Below, one piece after another: positions 21,900 to 31,924 of a stretch of 64,000 nucleotides of DNA. The stretch lies in assembly GCA_034440615.1 (NCBI GenBank), contig JAOTOM010005150.1:218501-282500 (forward strand). Reading direction: 5' to 3'. The notes under the pieces are model-generated. The model ran no database searches, was not told where the DNA came from, and saw nothing but the letters and a program-made list of their open reading frames with translations. The DNA is from Ashinkailepas kermadecensis. Its lineage: Eukaryota > Arthropoda > Thecostraca > Neolepadidae. The translations under genes and the position numbers were made by a program. Within the stretch, counting starts at the first letter, position 1. Each line of letters opens with the position of its first letter.

Positions 21900-22612
21900 C
21901 ACGGCCAACTGTGTGACCCTGGGGTGATTGCGCCACTGTACCTGGTGTAGACCTGGTGTACCCGGTGTGGACGCGTCTGGTGCGGCTGCAGTCGGCCCGG
22001 CCAACCGTATGACCCTGGAGCGATGGCGCCACTGGCACCTCCTGTACCCGGTGTGGACGCGTCTGGTGCGGCTGCAGTCGGCCCGGCCAACCGTATGACC
22101 CTGGAGCGATGGCGCCACTGGCACCTCCTGTACCCGGTGTGGACGCGTCTGGTGCGGCTGCAGTCGGCCCGGCCAACCGTATGACCCTGGAGCGATGGCG
22201 CCACTGGCACCTCCTGTACCCGGTGTGGACGTGCCTTGTGCGGCTGCAGTCGGCCCGGCCAACCGTATGACCCTGGAGCGATGGCGCCACTGGCACCTCC
22301 TGTACCCGGTGTGGACGCGTCTGGTGCGGCTGCAGTCGGCCCGGCCAACCGTATGACCCTGGAGCGATGGCGCCACTGGCACCTCCTGTACCCGGTGTGG
22401 ACGTGCCTTGTGCGGCTGCAGTCGGCCCGGCCAACCGTATGACCCTGGAGCGATGGCGCCACTGGCACCTCCTGTACCCGGTGTAGACGTGCCTTGTGCG
22501 GCTGCAGTCGGCCCGGCCAACCGTATGACCCTGGAGCGATGGCGCCACTGGCACCTCCTGTGCCCGGTGTAGACGTGCCTTGTGCGACTGCAATCGGCCA
22601 GGCTGTTGTGTT
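21900..22612. repeat. 86-bp minisatellite, about 8 units
   Basis: Near-identical units starting CGGCTGCAGTCGGCCCGGCC recur at 21,983, 22,069, 22,155 and onward at 86-bp spacing. The last units vary GACGCGTCTGG to GACGTGCCTTG. Because 86 is not a multiple of three, the three frames rotate through the array and give long spurious proteins on the minus strand. Confidence 0.96.
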
Positions 22613-24206
22613 ACACGCTCCCGATGTCACCCTGGATAACCCGGCTCGTCGGCCCACGACAGTTGTCGCAGGACGCTGTGTCGGCCCTCGACTGTCGGTC
22701 GCACGCCGCCCTCCACAGGTCACGTGGCGTGCCCGTGGCAGGGAGATAGGACTCCGCGGCACAGCCTCGGCGGTCGCTGCTGCGTCGGCCCTCGCAGGCT
22801 GTGTGCAGTTTGCATGGTGAAAGCCTTGGCGACCTTGGCGGGTGTGGATCAGGCCACTTCTGGCCTTCTTCCCCGGGCAACTCTGCAGTGGCAAAATTCC
22901 GGCCACCATTCGGCCACTCCCAGCCGCACCATTCGGCTCATCCGCTCAGTTCAACACCTTGGCTGGATAGTTCGCTTCTTGTTTGTCTGACTAAGTATTT
23001 CTTTGACACGGACTGGGCGGATCAGTGTTGCACAACGACCTTCTCGATAATCAGAAAAGAGGACCTTGCGGAGTTTTTTTGTTACATTAAGTATGTTCGG
23101 ATACAACAGCCTATGTGCAATGTGTATATTCATCTTTTGTTTGTTTGCTTCAAGAAAAATTGTACACGAATATATGCTTAGCGTGGAATAACTCAAAGGT
23201 TCTGGTTTTCGATTACCGAGTAAACGGTCATTGTGCAGCATTGATTCGTCTTTCCTCTTCTTCGTCAGAGTGCTAAGGAATGTATGGACCAAGGGTGGCT
23301 CTAAGTTCACAAGTTATGCAAATTCGTGACGAATTGTGGGACTCTAACAGCAATACTTACCTCGTTTCGGCTCGGTGCCCCTTTCGCCAGTGAAACATAT
23401 CTCCGCCAGCCTTCTCCCTACAAAGTACAACATGCAGCAGTTATCAGACCGTGATATTCTTTATCTTCCTTTGTCTTCATCCCCTCTACGGTAAAAGAAA
23501 TTCCCCGCGGGGGAAATTGGAGTGCTGACATTTAATAGTAAAAGATAAAAAGAACGACATAGCATGTTTCGCATCTACTAATTCTCTTGATTGACGTTTA
23601 TGACATGAAATATCTTCATTCGTTCAGTTTCTATGTCAATTTGTGTGCACTGATGCATTTTGTCAAAAATTGGCGAGCATGCATGGGTGTAGCTTGGTAT
23701 GATTTTGGGAGGGCACTTCCCCTCCCAATGTTGGCTTTGTCCTCCCCAAATAATTTCAACTTTTAGCAAGGGACCCTATGTAGTAAGCCCCCGATGCATT
23801 TGGGTCAGCCCATTGATTTCATATATTGCGCTCTCCCGATGTCTTTTTAGAAGCCTGCACTGATGCAAACATGACGTCACTCTGATGTCACTTACGCCTG
23901 ACCTATCATGACTTTGCAGTCCTTACTTTTGCAAGAGGCGTATAATTGATCCGTTGACAGCTATTGATAATATCGTGCGGATATCGCGACTCGTCAAGTT
24001 ATGACGAATATTCGACGGGGGCAGATTTGACCCCCAGTCAGTGCCGGGTTATATCCTCAGTTCACCATCCGTCCAGCCCGGTGAGGCACACATGGCGCAA
24101 CAGCAGCTCCTCCGATGTGAGGTAGGGTCAAATCAGACTTCGGTATTTAGCATACACATTGCACATATGGTCGGGATATGGGATGGTGTGTACCGGTTGG
24201 CGTTTG
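22613..24206. other. Intron interior, no gene recognised
   Basis: The GC-rich part up to 22,950 continues the base bias of the array; the rest is AT-rich. Open frames lack recognisable motifs. Confidence 0.5.
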
Positions 24207-24560
24207 CCGCCGCGACAGCTCAGTTGGTTAGAGCGCCAACCTGCATTTGTTTCTCCTGTCCTCCCAAGACAAGGCTCAATTCGTTTCACGCCCTCGAATA
24301 TCCCCCGGTTGGGAGGGGCAGCTGGCAAATGGCCTGATCAGGCCGAAAACGGTGCAACGCAGCGGTCGCGCATTGGCGACACGTTAAACTCACGTAAAAA
24401 TACTGCAGTTGTACTGGGAACCCACCATCCAGATCGGGTGGTGCGCGCAGGATTCACGCAATAATTCACTGTCAAGCACACAAATTCACTGCTTAGCATA
24501 GTAGCCTGGTCCATAAAACTACCTCTGCAAGCATTCGGACTAATTTTAAGTTCAATAAAC
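24207..24560 (+). mobile_element. tRNA-derived SINE, family shared with 45.8 kb, copy 1
   Basis: A-box-like ACAGCTCAGTTGGTTAGAGC at 24,215-24,234 and a weakened B box (GGCTCAATTCG, about 24,273). The body matches the 45.8-kb copy in order: CTGTCCT, CCCGGTTGGGAGGG, CAGCTGGC, GGCGACACGTTAAACT, GATCGGGTGGTG, TTCACGCAA, TGCTTAGCA, CCTGGT, CATAAA. About 30 bp of extra sequence near 24,465-24,495 repeats AATTCACTG. The weak B box suggests an older, silent copy. Confidence 0.8.
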
Positions 24561-24589
24561 GGGTTCAATAGACAGATATTGCCGGCGTG

Positions 24590-25315
24590 TTGGTGATGTG
24601 TGAGCAGTGAATGAGTGGGATGCGAGCGATGGGTGAGCAGTGTGAGAGCGGTGGGTGAACAGTGTGTGTGAGCAGTGGATGAGTGGTGTGCGCCACATGA
24701 CCTATGCAGTCGATGCGTCCCTAAACTACGGTGGGTGAGTGGTGTGCGCCACATGACCTATGCAGTCGATGCGTCCCTAAACTACGGTGGATGAGTGGTG
24801 TGCGAGCGCTGGGTGAGCAGGGAGTGAGCAATGTGTGAGCAGTGGATGAGTGGTGTGCGCCATATGACCTATGCAGTCGATGCGTCCCTAAACTACGGTG
24901 GATGAGTGGTGTGCGAGCGATGGGTGAGCAGGGAGTGGGCAATGTGTGAGCAGTGGATGAGTGGTGTGCGCCACATGACCTATGCAGTCGATGCGTCCCT
25001 AAACTACGGTGGATGAGTGGTGTGCGAGCGATGGGTGAGCAGGGAGTGAACGGTTGGTGAGTAGTATGTGCACAGTGAATGAGTGGTATGCGAGCGATGG
25101 GTGAGCGGGAGTGAGCGATGGGTAGTAGTGTGTGCTAGCAGCATACGAGCAGTGAGTTAGCAATGTGAGCGGTATTTGAGCGGTCAGTGAGCATTGCATG
25201 ATCAGTGTGAGTGGTGTTTGAACGGTGATGAGTGGTGTGTGAGTAGTGAGTGAGTAGTGAGTGAGCAGCGTTTGAGCAGTGCCTGAGCAGTGTGTGAGCG
25301 ATGTGTGCCGAATCT
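24590..25315. repeat. Degenerate TGAGCAGTG-type minisatellite with captured 32-bp blocks
   Basis: Irregular short units (GTGAGCAGTG, GATGAGTGGTGTGCGAGCGA). Blocks beginning TGACCTATGCAGTCGATGCG start at 24,698, 24,754, 24,865 and 24,976, embedded in a roughly 111-bp longer unit in the later copies. The array ends just before the acceptor of the exon at 25,323. Confidence 0.88.
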
Positions 25316-25322
25316 GTCGCAG

Positions 25323-25427
25323 GCCGAGCTGATGGGACGGTTTCGCGCCAATCTGGTGGTGGCGGGACTGCGGCCCTACGAGGAGGACCATATTGACACA
25401 ATCACGCTCGGAGACGCTACATTCAAG
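25323..25427 (+). CDS. MOCOS: MOCOS exon i: MOSC domain
   Basis: After CTGTCGCAG the exon reads AELMGRFRANLVVAGLRPYE, EDHIDTITLGDATFK in phase 0 and ends AAG|GTGGGA. The family has LSLRFRANIIINGKRAFEEE, WDEISIGSLRFQ. RFRANL is one of the most stable MOSC motifs. The intron on the left is filled by TGAGCAGTG repeats. On the right the donor itself is duplicated 41 bp further on, so an alternative donor at 25,469 could be used; that would add 41 nt and shift the frame. Confidence 0.95.
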
Positions 25428-25540
25428 GTGGGAGACACAATTATCTCCTCGACGGCACCACACTCAAGGTGGGAGACACCACCGTTATGCCGAGCGACAC
25501 TGTGTCAAGATGGGAGACGATGCCCTCAAGATGGAAAACA
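25410..25540. repeat. 41-bp tandem copies of a MOCOS splice donor region
   Basis: CTACATTCAAGGTGGGAGAC is followed at 41-bp spacing by CACACTCAAGGTGGGAGACA and ACTGTGTCAAGATGGGAGAC, then a shorter CCTCAAGATGGAAAAC. The first is the true exon end; the second keeps an intact GT donor; the third has AT in place of GT. Confidence 0.9.
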
Positions 25541-25770
25541 GCAGAACGTCTGGAATAATGCGATGTGACACGTAACTGGTGCTTCAGGCAGTTACTGTGG
25601 TCATTGCCGGCTCCACGGCAGGGACCTTTGTTTGCTTATGATGGCTCGCAACTAACATGTTGTAGTGATTTGTGGTTATCAGGTTACTTAATTCGTTTAT
25701 CAATTATTGAAGCCTTAAGGTGCGCAACCTAAAAAGCACCATCTTCAGTCACAGCGCCTATCATCTTTTT
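25541..25770. other. Short unique intron segment
   Basis: Nothing recognised between the donor copies and the 30-bp array. Confidence 0.5.
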
Positions 25771-26205
25771 TGACCCCACCGGCCAGTGTGTGACGTCCTC
25801 TGGCCCCACCAGCCAGTGTATGACGTCACCTGGCCCCACCAGCCAGTGTGTGACGTCTTCTGGCCCCACCAGCCAGTGTATGACGTCCACTGGCCCCACC
25901 AGCCAGTATATGACGTCATCTGGCCCCACCAGCCAGAGTGTGACGTCTTCTGACCCCACCAGCCAGTGTATGACGTCATCTAACCCCCACCAGCCAGTGT
26001 GTGACGTCCTCTAACCCCCACCAGCCAGTGTGTGACGTCATCTGACCCAACCAACCAGTGTGTGACGTCCTCTGGCCCCACCAGCCAGTGTGTGTGACGT
26101 CCTCTGACCCCACCAGCCAGTGTGTGATGTCCTCTGACCCCACTAACTAGTGTGTGACGTCCTCTACTCCACCCCCATCCCACCAGCCAGTGTTTGACAC
26201 TCGCT
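25771..26205. repeat. 30-bp minisatellite with CRE-like palindromes, about 14 units
   Basis: Units CCCCACCAGCCAGTGTGTGA followed by CGTCCTCTGG-like sequence. Full TGACGTCA palindromes occur at 25,821, 25,911, 25,971 and 26,033; other units have TGACGTCC or TGACGTCT. The array ends about 15-40 bp before the acceptor of the last MOCOS exon. Confidence 0.95.
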
Positions 26206-26219
26206 GTGGGCGTGTCCAG

Positions 26220-26426
26220 GTGTCGGGAGTGTGCAGCCGCTGCCATATGATCTGCGTGGACCAGTTGAGCGGGGAGCGGTCCCGGGAGCCTCTCCTGACG
26301 CTGGCTGTAACGCGAGGACGTCGGATGCCGTTCGGCGTGCACCTGGGCGTGCCAACCGGCCAGCCGGCCACCAACACCCTGCTGACCGTGGGCTCGCCTG
26401 TCAGCTGTGCCGGCCGGGTTCGGTGA
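26220..26426 (+). CDS. MOCOS: MOCOS exon j: C-terminal MOSC exon with stop
   Basis: After GCGTGTCCAG the exon reads VSGVCSRCHMICVDQLSGER, SREPLLTLAVTRGRRMPFGV, HLGVPTGQ and LLTVGSPV, ending at TGA (26,424-26,426). The family counterpart is LGPCHRCQMICIDQQTGQR, VNFGMYLMH and FLSVGSQVLP. The CxRCxMIC segment is a conserved part of the cofactor-binding MOSC domain and is intact. The C-terminus stops about 10 residues after SVGS-like sequence, shorter than the vertebrate tail. A GTGAGG overlapping the stop could act as a donor to a further exon, but none was recognised. Confidence 0.94.
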   Translation: MSGVCSRCHMICVDQLSGERSREPLLTLAVTRGRRMPFGVHLGVPTGQPATNTLLTVGSPVSCAGRVR

Positions 26427-26435
26427 GGCTGCGGC

Positions 26436-27312
26436 GCCGCGGACTGTGCTGCCTTGTGGGCCGCGGACTGTGCTGCCTTGTGGGCCGCGGACTGTGCTGC
26501 CCTGTGGGCCGCGGACTGTGCTGCCTGCTGCCCTGTGGGCCGCGGATTGTGCTGCCCTGTGGGCCGCGGACTGTACTGCCTGCTGCCCTGTGGGCCGCGG
26601 ACTGTGCTGCCTGCTGCCCTGTGGGCCGCGGACTGTACTGCCTGCTGCTCTGTGGGACGCGGACAGTGCTGCCTGCTGCCCTGTGGGCCGCGGATTGTGC
26701 TGCCTGCTGCTCTGTGGGACGCGGACAGTGCTGCCTGCTGCCCTGTGGGCCGCGGACTGTACTGCCTGCTGCTCTGTGGGACGCGGACAGTGCTGCCTGC
26801 TGCCCTGTGGGCCGCGGATTGTGCTGCCTGCTGCTCTGTGGGACGCGGACAGTGCTGCCTGCTGCCCTGTGGGCCGCGGACTGTACTGCCTGCTGCTCTG
26901 TGGGACGCGGACTGTGCTGCCTGCTGCCCTGTGGGCCGCGGATTGTGCTGCCCTGTGGGCCGCGGACTGTGCTGCCGTGTGGGCCGCGGACTGTGCTGCC
27001 GTGTGGTCCGCGGACTGTGCTGCGCTGTGGGCCGTGGACTGTGCTGCCGTGTGGTCCGCGGACTGTGCTGCGCTGTGGGCCGCGCACTGTGCTGCCTGCT
27101 GCCCTGTGGGACGCGGACTGTGCTGCCTGCTGCCCTGTGGGCCGCGGATTGTGCTGCCCTGTGGGCCGCGGACTGTGCTGCCGTGCGGGCCGCGGACTGT
27201 GCTGCCGTGTGGTCCGCGGACTGTGCTGCGCTGTGGGCCGCGGACTGTGCTGCCGCGTGGGCCGCGGACCGTGCTGCCCTGTGGGCCGCGCACTGTGCTG
27301 CCCTGTGGGCCT
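26436..27312. repeat. 24-33-bp GC-rich minisatellite directly after the MOCOS stop
   Basis: Units alternate between GGGCCGCGGACTGTGCTGCC plus CTGT (24 bp) and longer forms with an extra CTGCTGCC or CTGCTGCTCTGTGGGACGCGG. It begins about 10 bp after the MOCOS stop, so it would form the 3' untranslated region or lie just beyond it. Large open frames on both strands here are products of the repeat. Confidence 0.94.
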
Positions 27313-28249
27313 CTACTATGCACCGGAATCGTGATATTGGCATCGAAATTGGGAGCGGGTGGAACTTATTGTTTTTAATTGTGGGCTCGACGCCCAGGAG
27401 GATTGGTACGCCGCAATGTGAGTATGAGTAACTCCCGCCATAATCAGCCATAATCAGATGAATTAGATCAGAAATTGGCAACCAGAATTTTAGATTGCAA
27501 AGCAAGTCGCAGAAGCCTTGCAAAAGTGCCGCCAAAGAAAAAACAGCATGCGTGTTTTAATAATTACAACACTCCATGTACAAAGGCTACTCGAGTATCG
27601 AGTCAAGTTACAAGGAAATGTGTGCAAGTGTGCAAAGATTCAGGTCACGGAGTTATGACCACAAATGTGCGCCTGTGTCCATCTACGCAAACACGACTAC
27701 TCGTTAAAATGCCATCGATCGTTCATTTTAGTTGGCCAAATGATACCACATGCTCTTATTACATGAATAGGCATGCCTTGTGTTTCAATATTTACCTATT
27801 TCCAGGTCGTCCTTGGCCAAGGACCCAGATGTTCCTGGCTGGCCTAATTTTTTCGGCATGTATTCCTACCTAGTGCCAAATTGATAGGAATAGGACATGT
27901 GCCATCCTAGGTCAATGACCCAGGTTACCTAGTGTGATCCAAGTTTAACTTTTTGCAACAACTTGTATCTAGGGTAGTTATCGATGCTGTATTCTGTTTT
28001 TGGTACTGAATGTTCTTTCGTCGCCTTATCGTTCGTTGTTTGGAAGTTACGGTTCAATTTCGTTCGACGTTATACAAAAAAAAACTATGTTGCTTCCCTC
28101 GTCTCCTACGTGTGACCGTAACCTTCGCATCGGGATAATAGCATGGTGTTCGCCAGATACTCAGCTTGCTATTAATGCCACGTTTCATCCAGTAAAGTCA
28201 TTCGGTTGCGGCTTGAAAATATTTGGAAATATTTCGAAATATCGAATAT
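27313..28249. other. Intergenic, no gene recognised
   Basis: AT-rich unique sequence after the MOCOS end; no clear polyadenylation signal could be assigned to MOCOS. Confidence 0.5.
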
Positions 28250-28382
28250 GACATTTGATTCACATCTAGCATTTTATTCGCAGCTAGCATTTTATTTACA
28301 GCTAGCATCTGATTCGCAGCTAGCATTTCATTCACAGCTAGCGTCTGATTCACAGCTAGAGTTCGATTCACATCTAGCATTT
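28250..28382. repeat. 21-bp repeat with GCTAGC cores, about 6 units
   Basis: Units such as TTTCATTCACAGCTAGCG and CTGATTCGCAGCTAGCAT at 21-bp spacing. Confidence 0.9.
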
Positions 28383-29214
28383 TTAGAACATCTGAGTGGC
28401 CAACTCGATTGTCCTTAACCTTTGCATGGTTTGTGAAGCACTGTTCGTACAAACGTGGGTGAAATTATTTTGATCGGGTCAAGCCAAGCCACTGTTAGGG
28501 GCATCACTAATTGTGTGGACATTTTTGTCATGAATTTAGTCTGAATGTTTGCTCGTATGGCATTACGAAAAAGAGTCCATTAGTAAGCGGAGCACGGTGC
28601 TATGTAGAGTCGGCTGCGGACCCTGAACCCTCCATCCCATTGTGCAACTCCAGTTCAACAACAGTTGTAATCAAATAGCTTTACACTAGGTCAGACTCGC
28701 CCAGCATCCGCCGGGCCTTGTCTCATTTATGCTGCTCGCTTCGTGAGCTATTGACACCCGGAATCCACTCCGCTCCCTCCCCCCCCCCCCCCGCATTTTG
28801 GAGGAGCTTAGCACGAGCGAATCCAATAATGTGATGTGCTCTTTCCGCTTACACGCCGTACAAAAATGGGTCATGTTCCGTGTGCCGCCTCCCCAGAGTA
28901 AATGACCATCCCAGATTTCCTCAGGATCCCTGGGGGGAGGGTGATACTCTGGTTACCACGCATGGTGGTCCGATGTTGCCAAGTAATGCCAATTGGCGTG
29001 GCATGTATGGAGTGGACACATATCCCGATATTACCCCTCCACTACAGCTTATCAGCAGCAGCTTGATGAATTAACGAATGAATGAATGAGAAATGAATGA
29101 CGAATGAATGAATTTGTGAATTTGCGAATGAAGAAGCGAATGCTAGGAGAAAGTTGGTGTTATGAAAATAAATCAGAAGTGATTATATTTTACCTTTTGG
29201 CTGATGCCTGGTCA
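28383..29214. other. Intergenic, no gene recognised
   Basis: Includes a poly-C run near 28,780 and GAATGAATGA repeats near 29,067-29,130. Confidence 0.5.
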
Positions 29215-29590
29215 CGAAACGCCTGCCTTGTCCAACTGGGCAGCTGCCAGTTCCAAAGCAGCTGTCTTGCTGGGCGCCTCCCTCGTCCAAAGGGCGCCCG
29301 AATCGTCCAGAGGCCAGCAGCCTTGTCCAGGTGGGCGCATGTCTAGTGGGGAGGGTCGCCCGCCTTGTCCAGAGGGGCTTCTGTCGTGTTCAGAAGGGCG
29401 AGTGTCTTGTAGAGAGGCCTGAGGGGAGGCCGTCTACACTCTAGTCCAGAGGAGCGCCTGCCTTGTACAGAGGGGTGCGTGCATTTTACGACGGGCGCTT
29501 GTCTTGGCCAGACGTGATGGCTGTCTTGCACAGAAGGGTGACTGGCTAGTCCAGAGGGGCGTCTGTCTTGTTCAAAGGGACGCCTATCCA
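29215..29590. repeat. Degenerate CTTGTCCAGAGGGGCGCCTG repeat, locus 1
   Basis: About ten loose units of 25-30 bp with TGTCCAGAGGGGCG and GCCTGCCTTG. The same unit, better preserved, recurs at 31.2 kb. Confidence 0.8.
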
Positions 29591-30270
29591 GTGGCGTAGC
29601 CAAGGAGGCGAAGAAGGCAGCCACCCCCGCCCTCCTGGAGGTCGGAGAGAGCCCTCCAGTCGATCCCCTTGAGGGGCTCGCAAGGACCCTAAACAGCTGG
29701 AGAGGGCCCCTGACGATTGAAAATGGTTTCTGAGCGCTAGAGAGGATGCCCAAAGGGCCTGGAAAGAGTTCCTATGAGAAGAACAGTGCGCCCTGATATC
29801 TCAAGAGAGCTAAGGGCTAGCGATGGTTTTGAGGAATACTGAAAATCAGTTTCAGAGCTAGACTGTCCCTGATAGACAGAAAGTCTGTCGAGGACTGGGG
29901 ATGGCCCCTGAGTGCTCGAGCAGACCGGACTGTGATGCTTCTGAGGCTTGGGAAGAACACTGAGGGATGAACCTAAGAGTTGAGGAGGGCTGACGATGTT
30001 TGCTAGAAATTGTGAGGCCTGTCTCGGAGCTGCAGGGTTCCCCTGAAAGCTAGACAAGTTTGTCGAGGACTGGGAGTGGACCATGTAGGACGAAGAGGGC
30101 TCATGGCGGCTGGATAGGTCCCCTGAGAGCCAGAGGACTGCACTTGGATGCTCCTGATCTTTGGCATGGACACCTGAGGGACCGGGGCCCCCTGAGAACT
30201 AAGAGAATCCTTGAGAACTGGCGATGGGCGCGAATAATAATGAGAACCAGCTTCAGAGATAAGGTATCCT
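29591..30270. repeat. Degenerate CTGAGAGCTAGA-type repeat
   Basis: Loose 30-40-bp units with CCCTGAGAGCTAG, GAGGACTGGGGATGG and CTGAGG. Periodicity is weak and the region may be an old minisatellite. Confidence 0.5.
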
Positions 30271-30999
30271 TGAGAGCCATAAATGCTGCCAAGTACAGAG
30301 GTCAGCCACCGCCACCTCAGCGACAGCGGTCGCTCCTACGGCCACAGCCGTCTTAGAGGTGACGACCGCCCAAGCAGCCACAGCTGTCCCAGTGGCCTGA
30401 CGACAGCTGCTCCAGCAGCTACGGTCGCTACAGCGATGGAAAAAAAACAACAGTCGAGCGATAGCTGTGATAACGGCCGCCCCAGAGGTGCCAGTTGCTT
30501 CGCCTTGGACCGGGATGACATCGGTTAAGCAAAAAGAAAGAAAACATAATTTGCAGGATGTTGTGTATTGGGCATAGCTGGTTAGGCATCTTGCTAGTCA
30601 TATCCCAAAATCTTGCACTTATTTTTCGCCACGAGTATTCGCGCCTCATTTTGAGGTAGTACGAAGGTATTGAAAATTCGCAACAGTGTGGGCTTATGAA
30701 TACCCTCCCTATTAAAATATGTCTGAACGTAGTGGATAAAAGAAAGAAGCAATTGTGTCCATGGAGATGAGCAGTCGTATTTTTACCCAAGCTAGTGATA
30801 TGCATGTCTTCATTGGAGATGTGGTCAGTCCCTTTGTTTTTCTCAACAGTCCTTTTATCTTTCGTTGTAGGTTGTTGTCGGCAGCTGAACGGTTTGTTTT
30901 TTCTGGTCTTTACCGAACTGTTGGACCGTGATTGCAGGTCTCGTATTAACCACGCCAGCGCGGACTACCTTATTTTTTCTAGAAATTTAACCATATTTG

Positions 31000-31002
<3 letters not shown>
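30271..31002. other. Intergenic; GCCACAGC-rich patch, no gene recognised
   Basis: 30,300-30,500 is rich in GCCACAGCCGTC-like short repeats and open in several frames but has no recognisable protein motif. The remainder is unique. Confidence 0.45.

Positions 31003-31068
<66 letters not shown>
31003..31068. repeat. TA dinucleotide tract
   Basis: About 65 bp of uninterrupted TA. Confidence 0.97.
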
Positions 31069-31073
<5 letters not shown>

Positions 31074-31214
31074 TATACTTAAATATATGGGGAACTTTGA
31101 AGATAAAGTGACGGAAATCTGAGAAATTTCGGAAAAGTGGCGGGCCTAAGTAGGTAGGGGGCCACCTCGGATGTTCTCCCTCCCCTCCAGTGGGCCAAAT
31201 CCTGGCGGCCACAC

Positions 31215-31420
31215 CACTGCGCCTACCTTGTCCAGACGGGTGCCTGCCGTGTCCAGAGGGGTGCCTGCCGTGTCCAGAGGGGTGCCTGCCGTGTCCAGAG
31301 GACCAGCTACATAATCCAGAGGGCGGCTGTCTGCTATCTTATACAGAGGGACAAAAACCTTGCCTATGGAGATGCTTTCCTGGCCCAGACCCGCCCGCCT
31401 AGTCCAGAGGGGTGGCCCCG
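31215..31420. repeat. 21-bp TGTCCAGAGGGGTGCCTGCC repeat, locus 2
   Basis: Four clean units followed by diverged ones; same family as 29.2-29.6 kb. Confidence 0.9.
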
Positions 31421-31604
31421 TGTTTAATTTCTTGAAATGGTTGGTCCTTATTTATCCATTTGCTCCATGCTTTTCGAAATCATTTCACCAAGATATTGGA
31501 GCGCATTGGGGAGGGAGGCTCACGCGTCATCCGGACAATTTCCTTAGCACTGTGTCAGGGGCGAGGGCCCCCTAATTAGACGGAAAGTTCCACCCCTAAC
31601 GATG

Positions 31605-31815
31605 AGCCGGCGCTGTGAGCCTGTGCTGTGGGCGGTGGCGTGGGCCGGTGCTGTATGGTGATGGTGTGGGCCGGTGGTGTATTGTGATGGTGTGGGCCGG
31701 TGCTGTAGGGCGGTGGTGTGAACCGGTGCTGTATGGTGATGGTGTGGGCCGGTGCTGTAGGGCGGTGGTGTGGACCGGTGCTGTATGACGATGGCGTGGG
31801 CCGGTGCCCTCGCTC
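31605..31815. repeat. About 30-bp GGTGCTGTATGGTGATGGTG repeat
   Basis: Seven or so units alternating GGTGCTGTATGGTGATGGTG and GGTGCTGTAGGGCGGTGGTG with TGGGCC. Confidence 0.9.
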
Positions 31816-31924
31816 CAGCGGTGTCCAGTCTGACGTGCCTGACATACCTGGCCACCGGCCCGGCTGCGAGATGCTCGCCAGCAGCCGTGTAATGACGCCA
31901 GCCGTCACCAGCAGCCGTCCAGGT

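Noticed and set aside
26424..26432. Donor GTGAGG overlapping the MOCOS stop
   Set aside because: The protein already reaches the family's conserved end (LTVGSPV) and no downstream exon was found.
25980..27535. Long Ser/Ala/Gln/His- or Cys/Leu-rich frames on both strands
   Set aside because: They trace the 30-bp and 24-33-bp arrays around the last MOCOS exon; only the 26,220-26,426 plus-strand part is coding.
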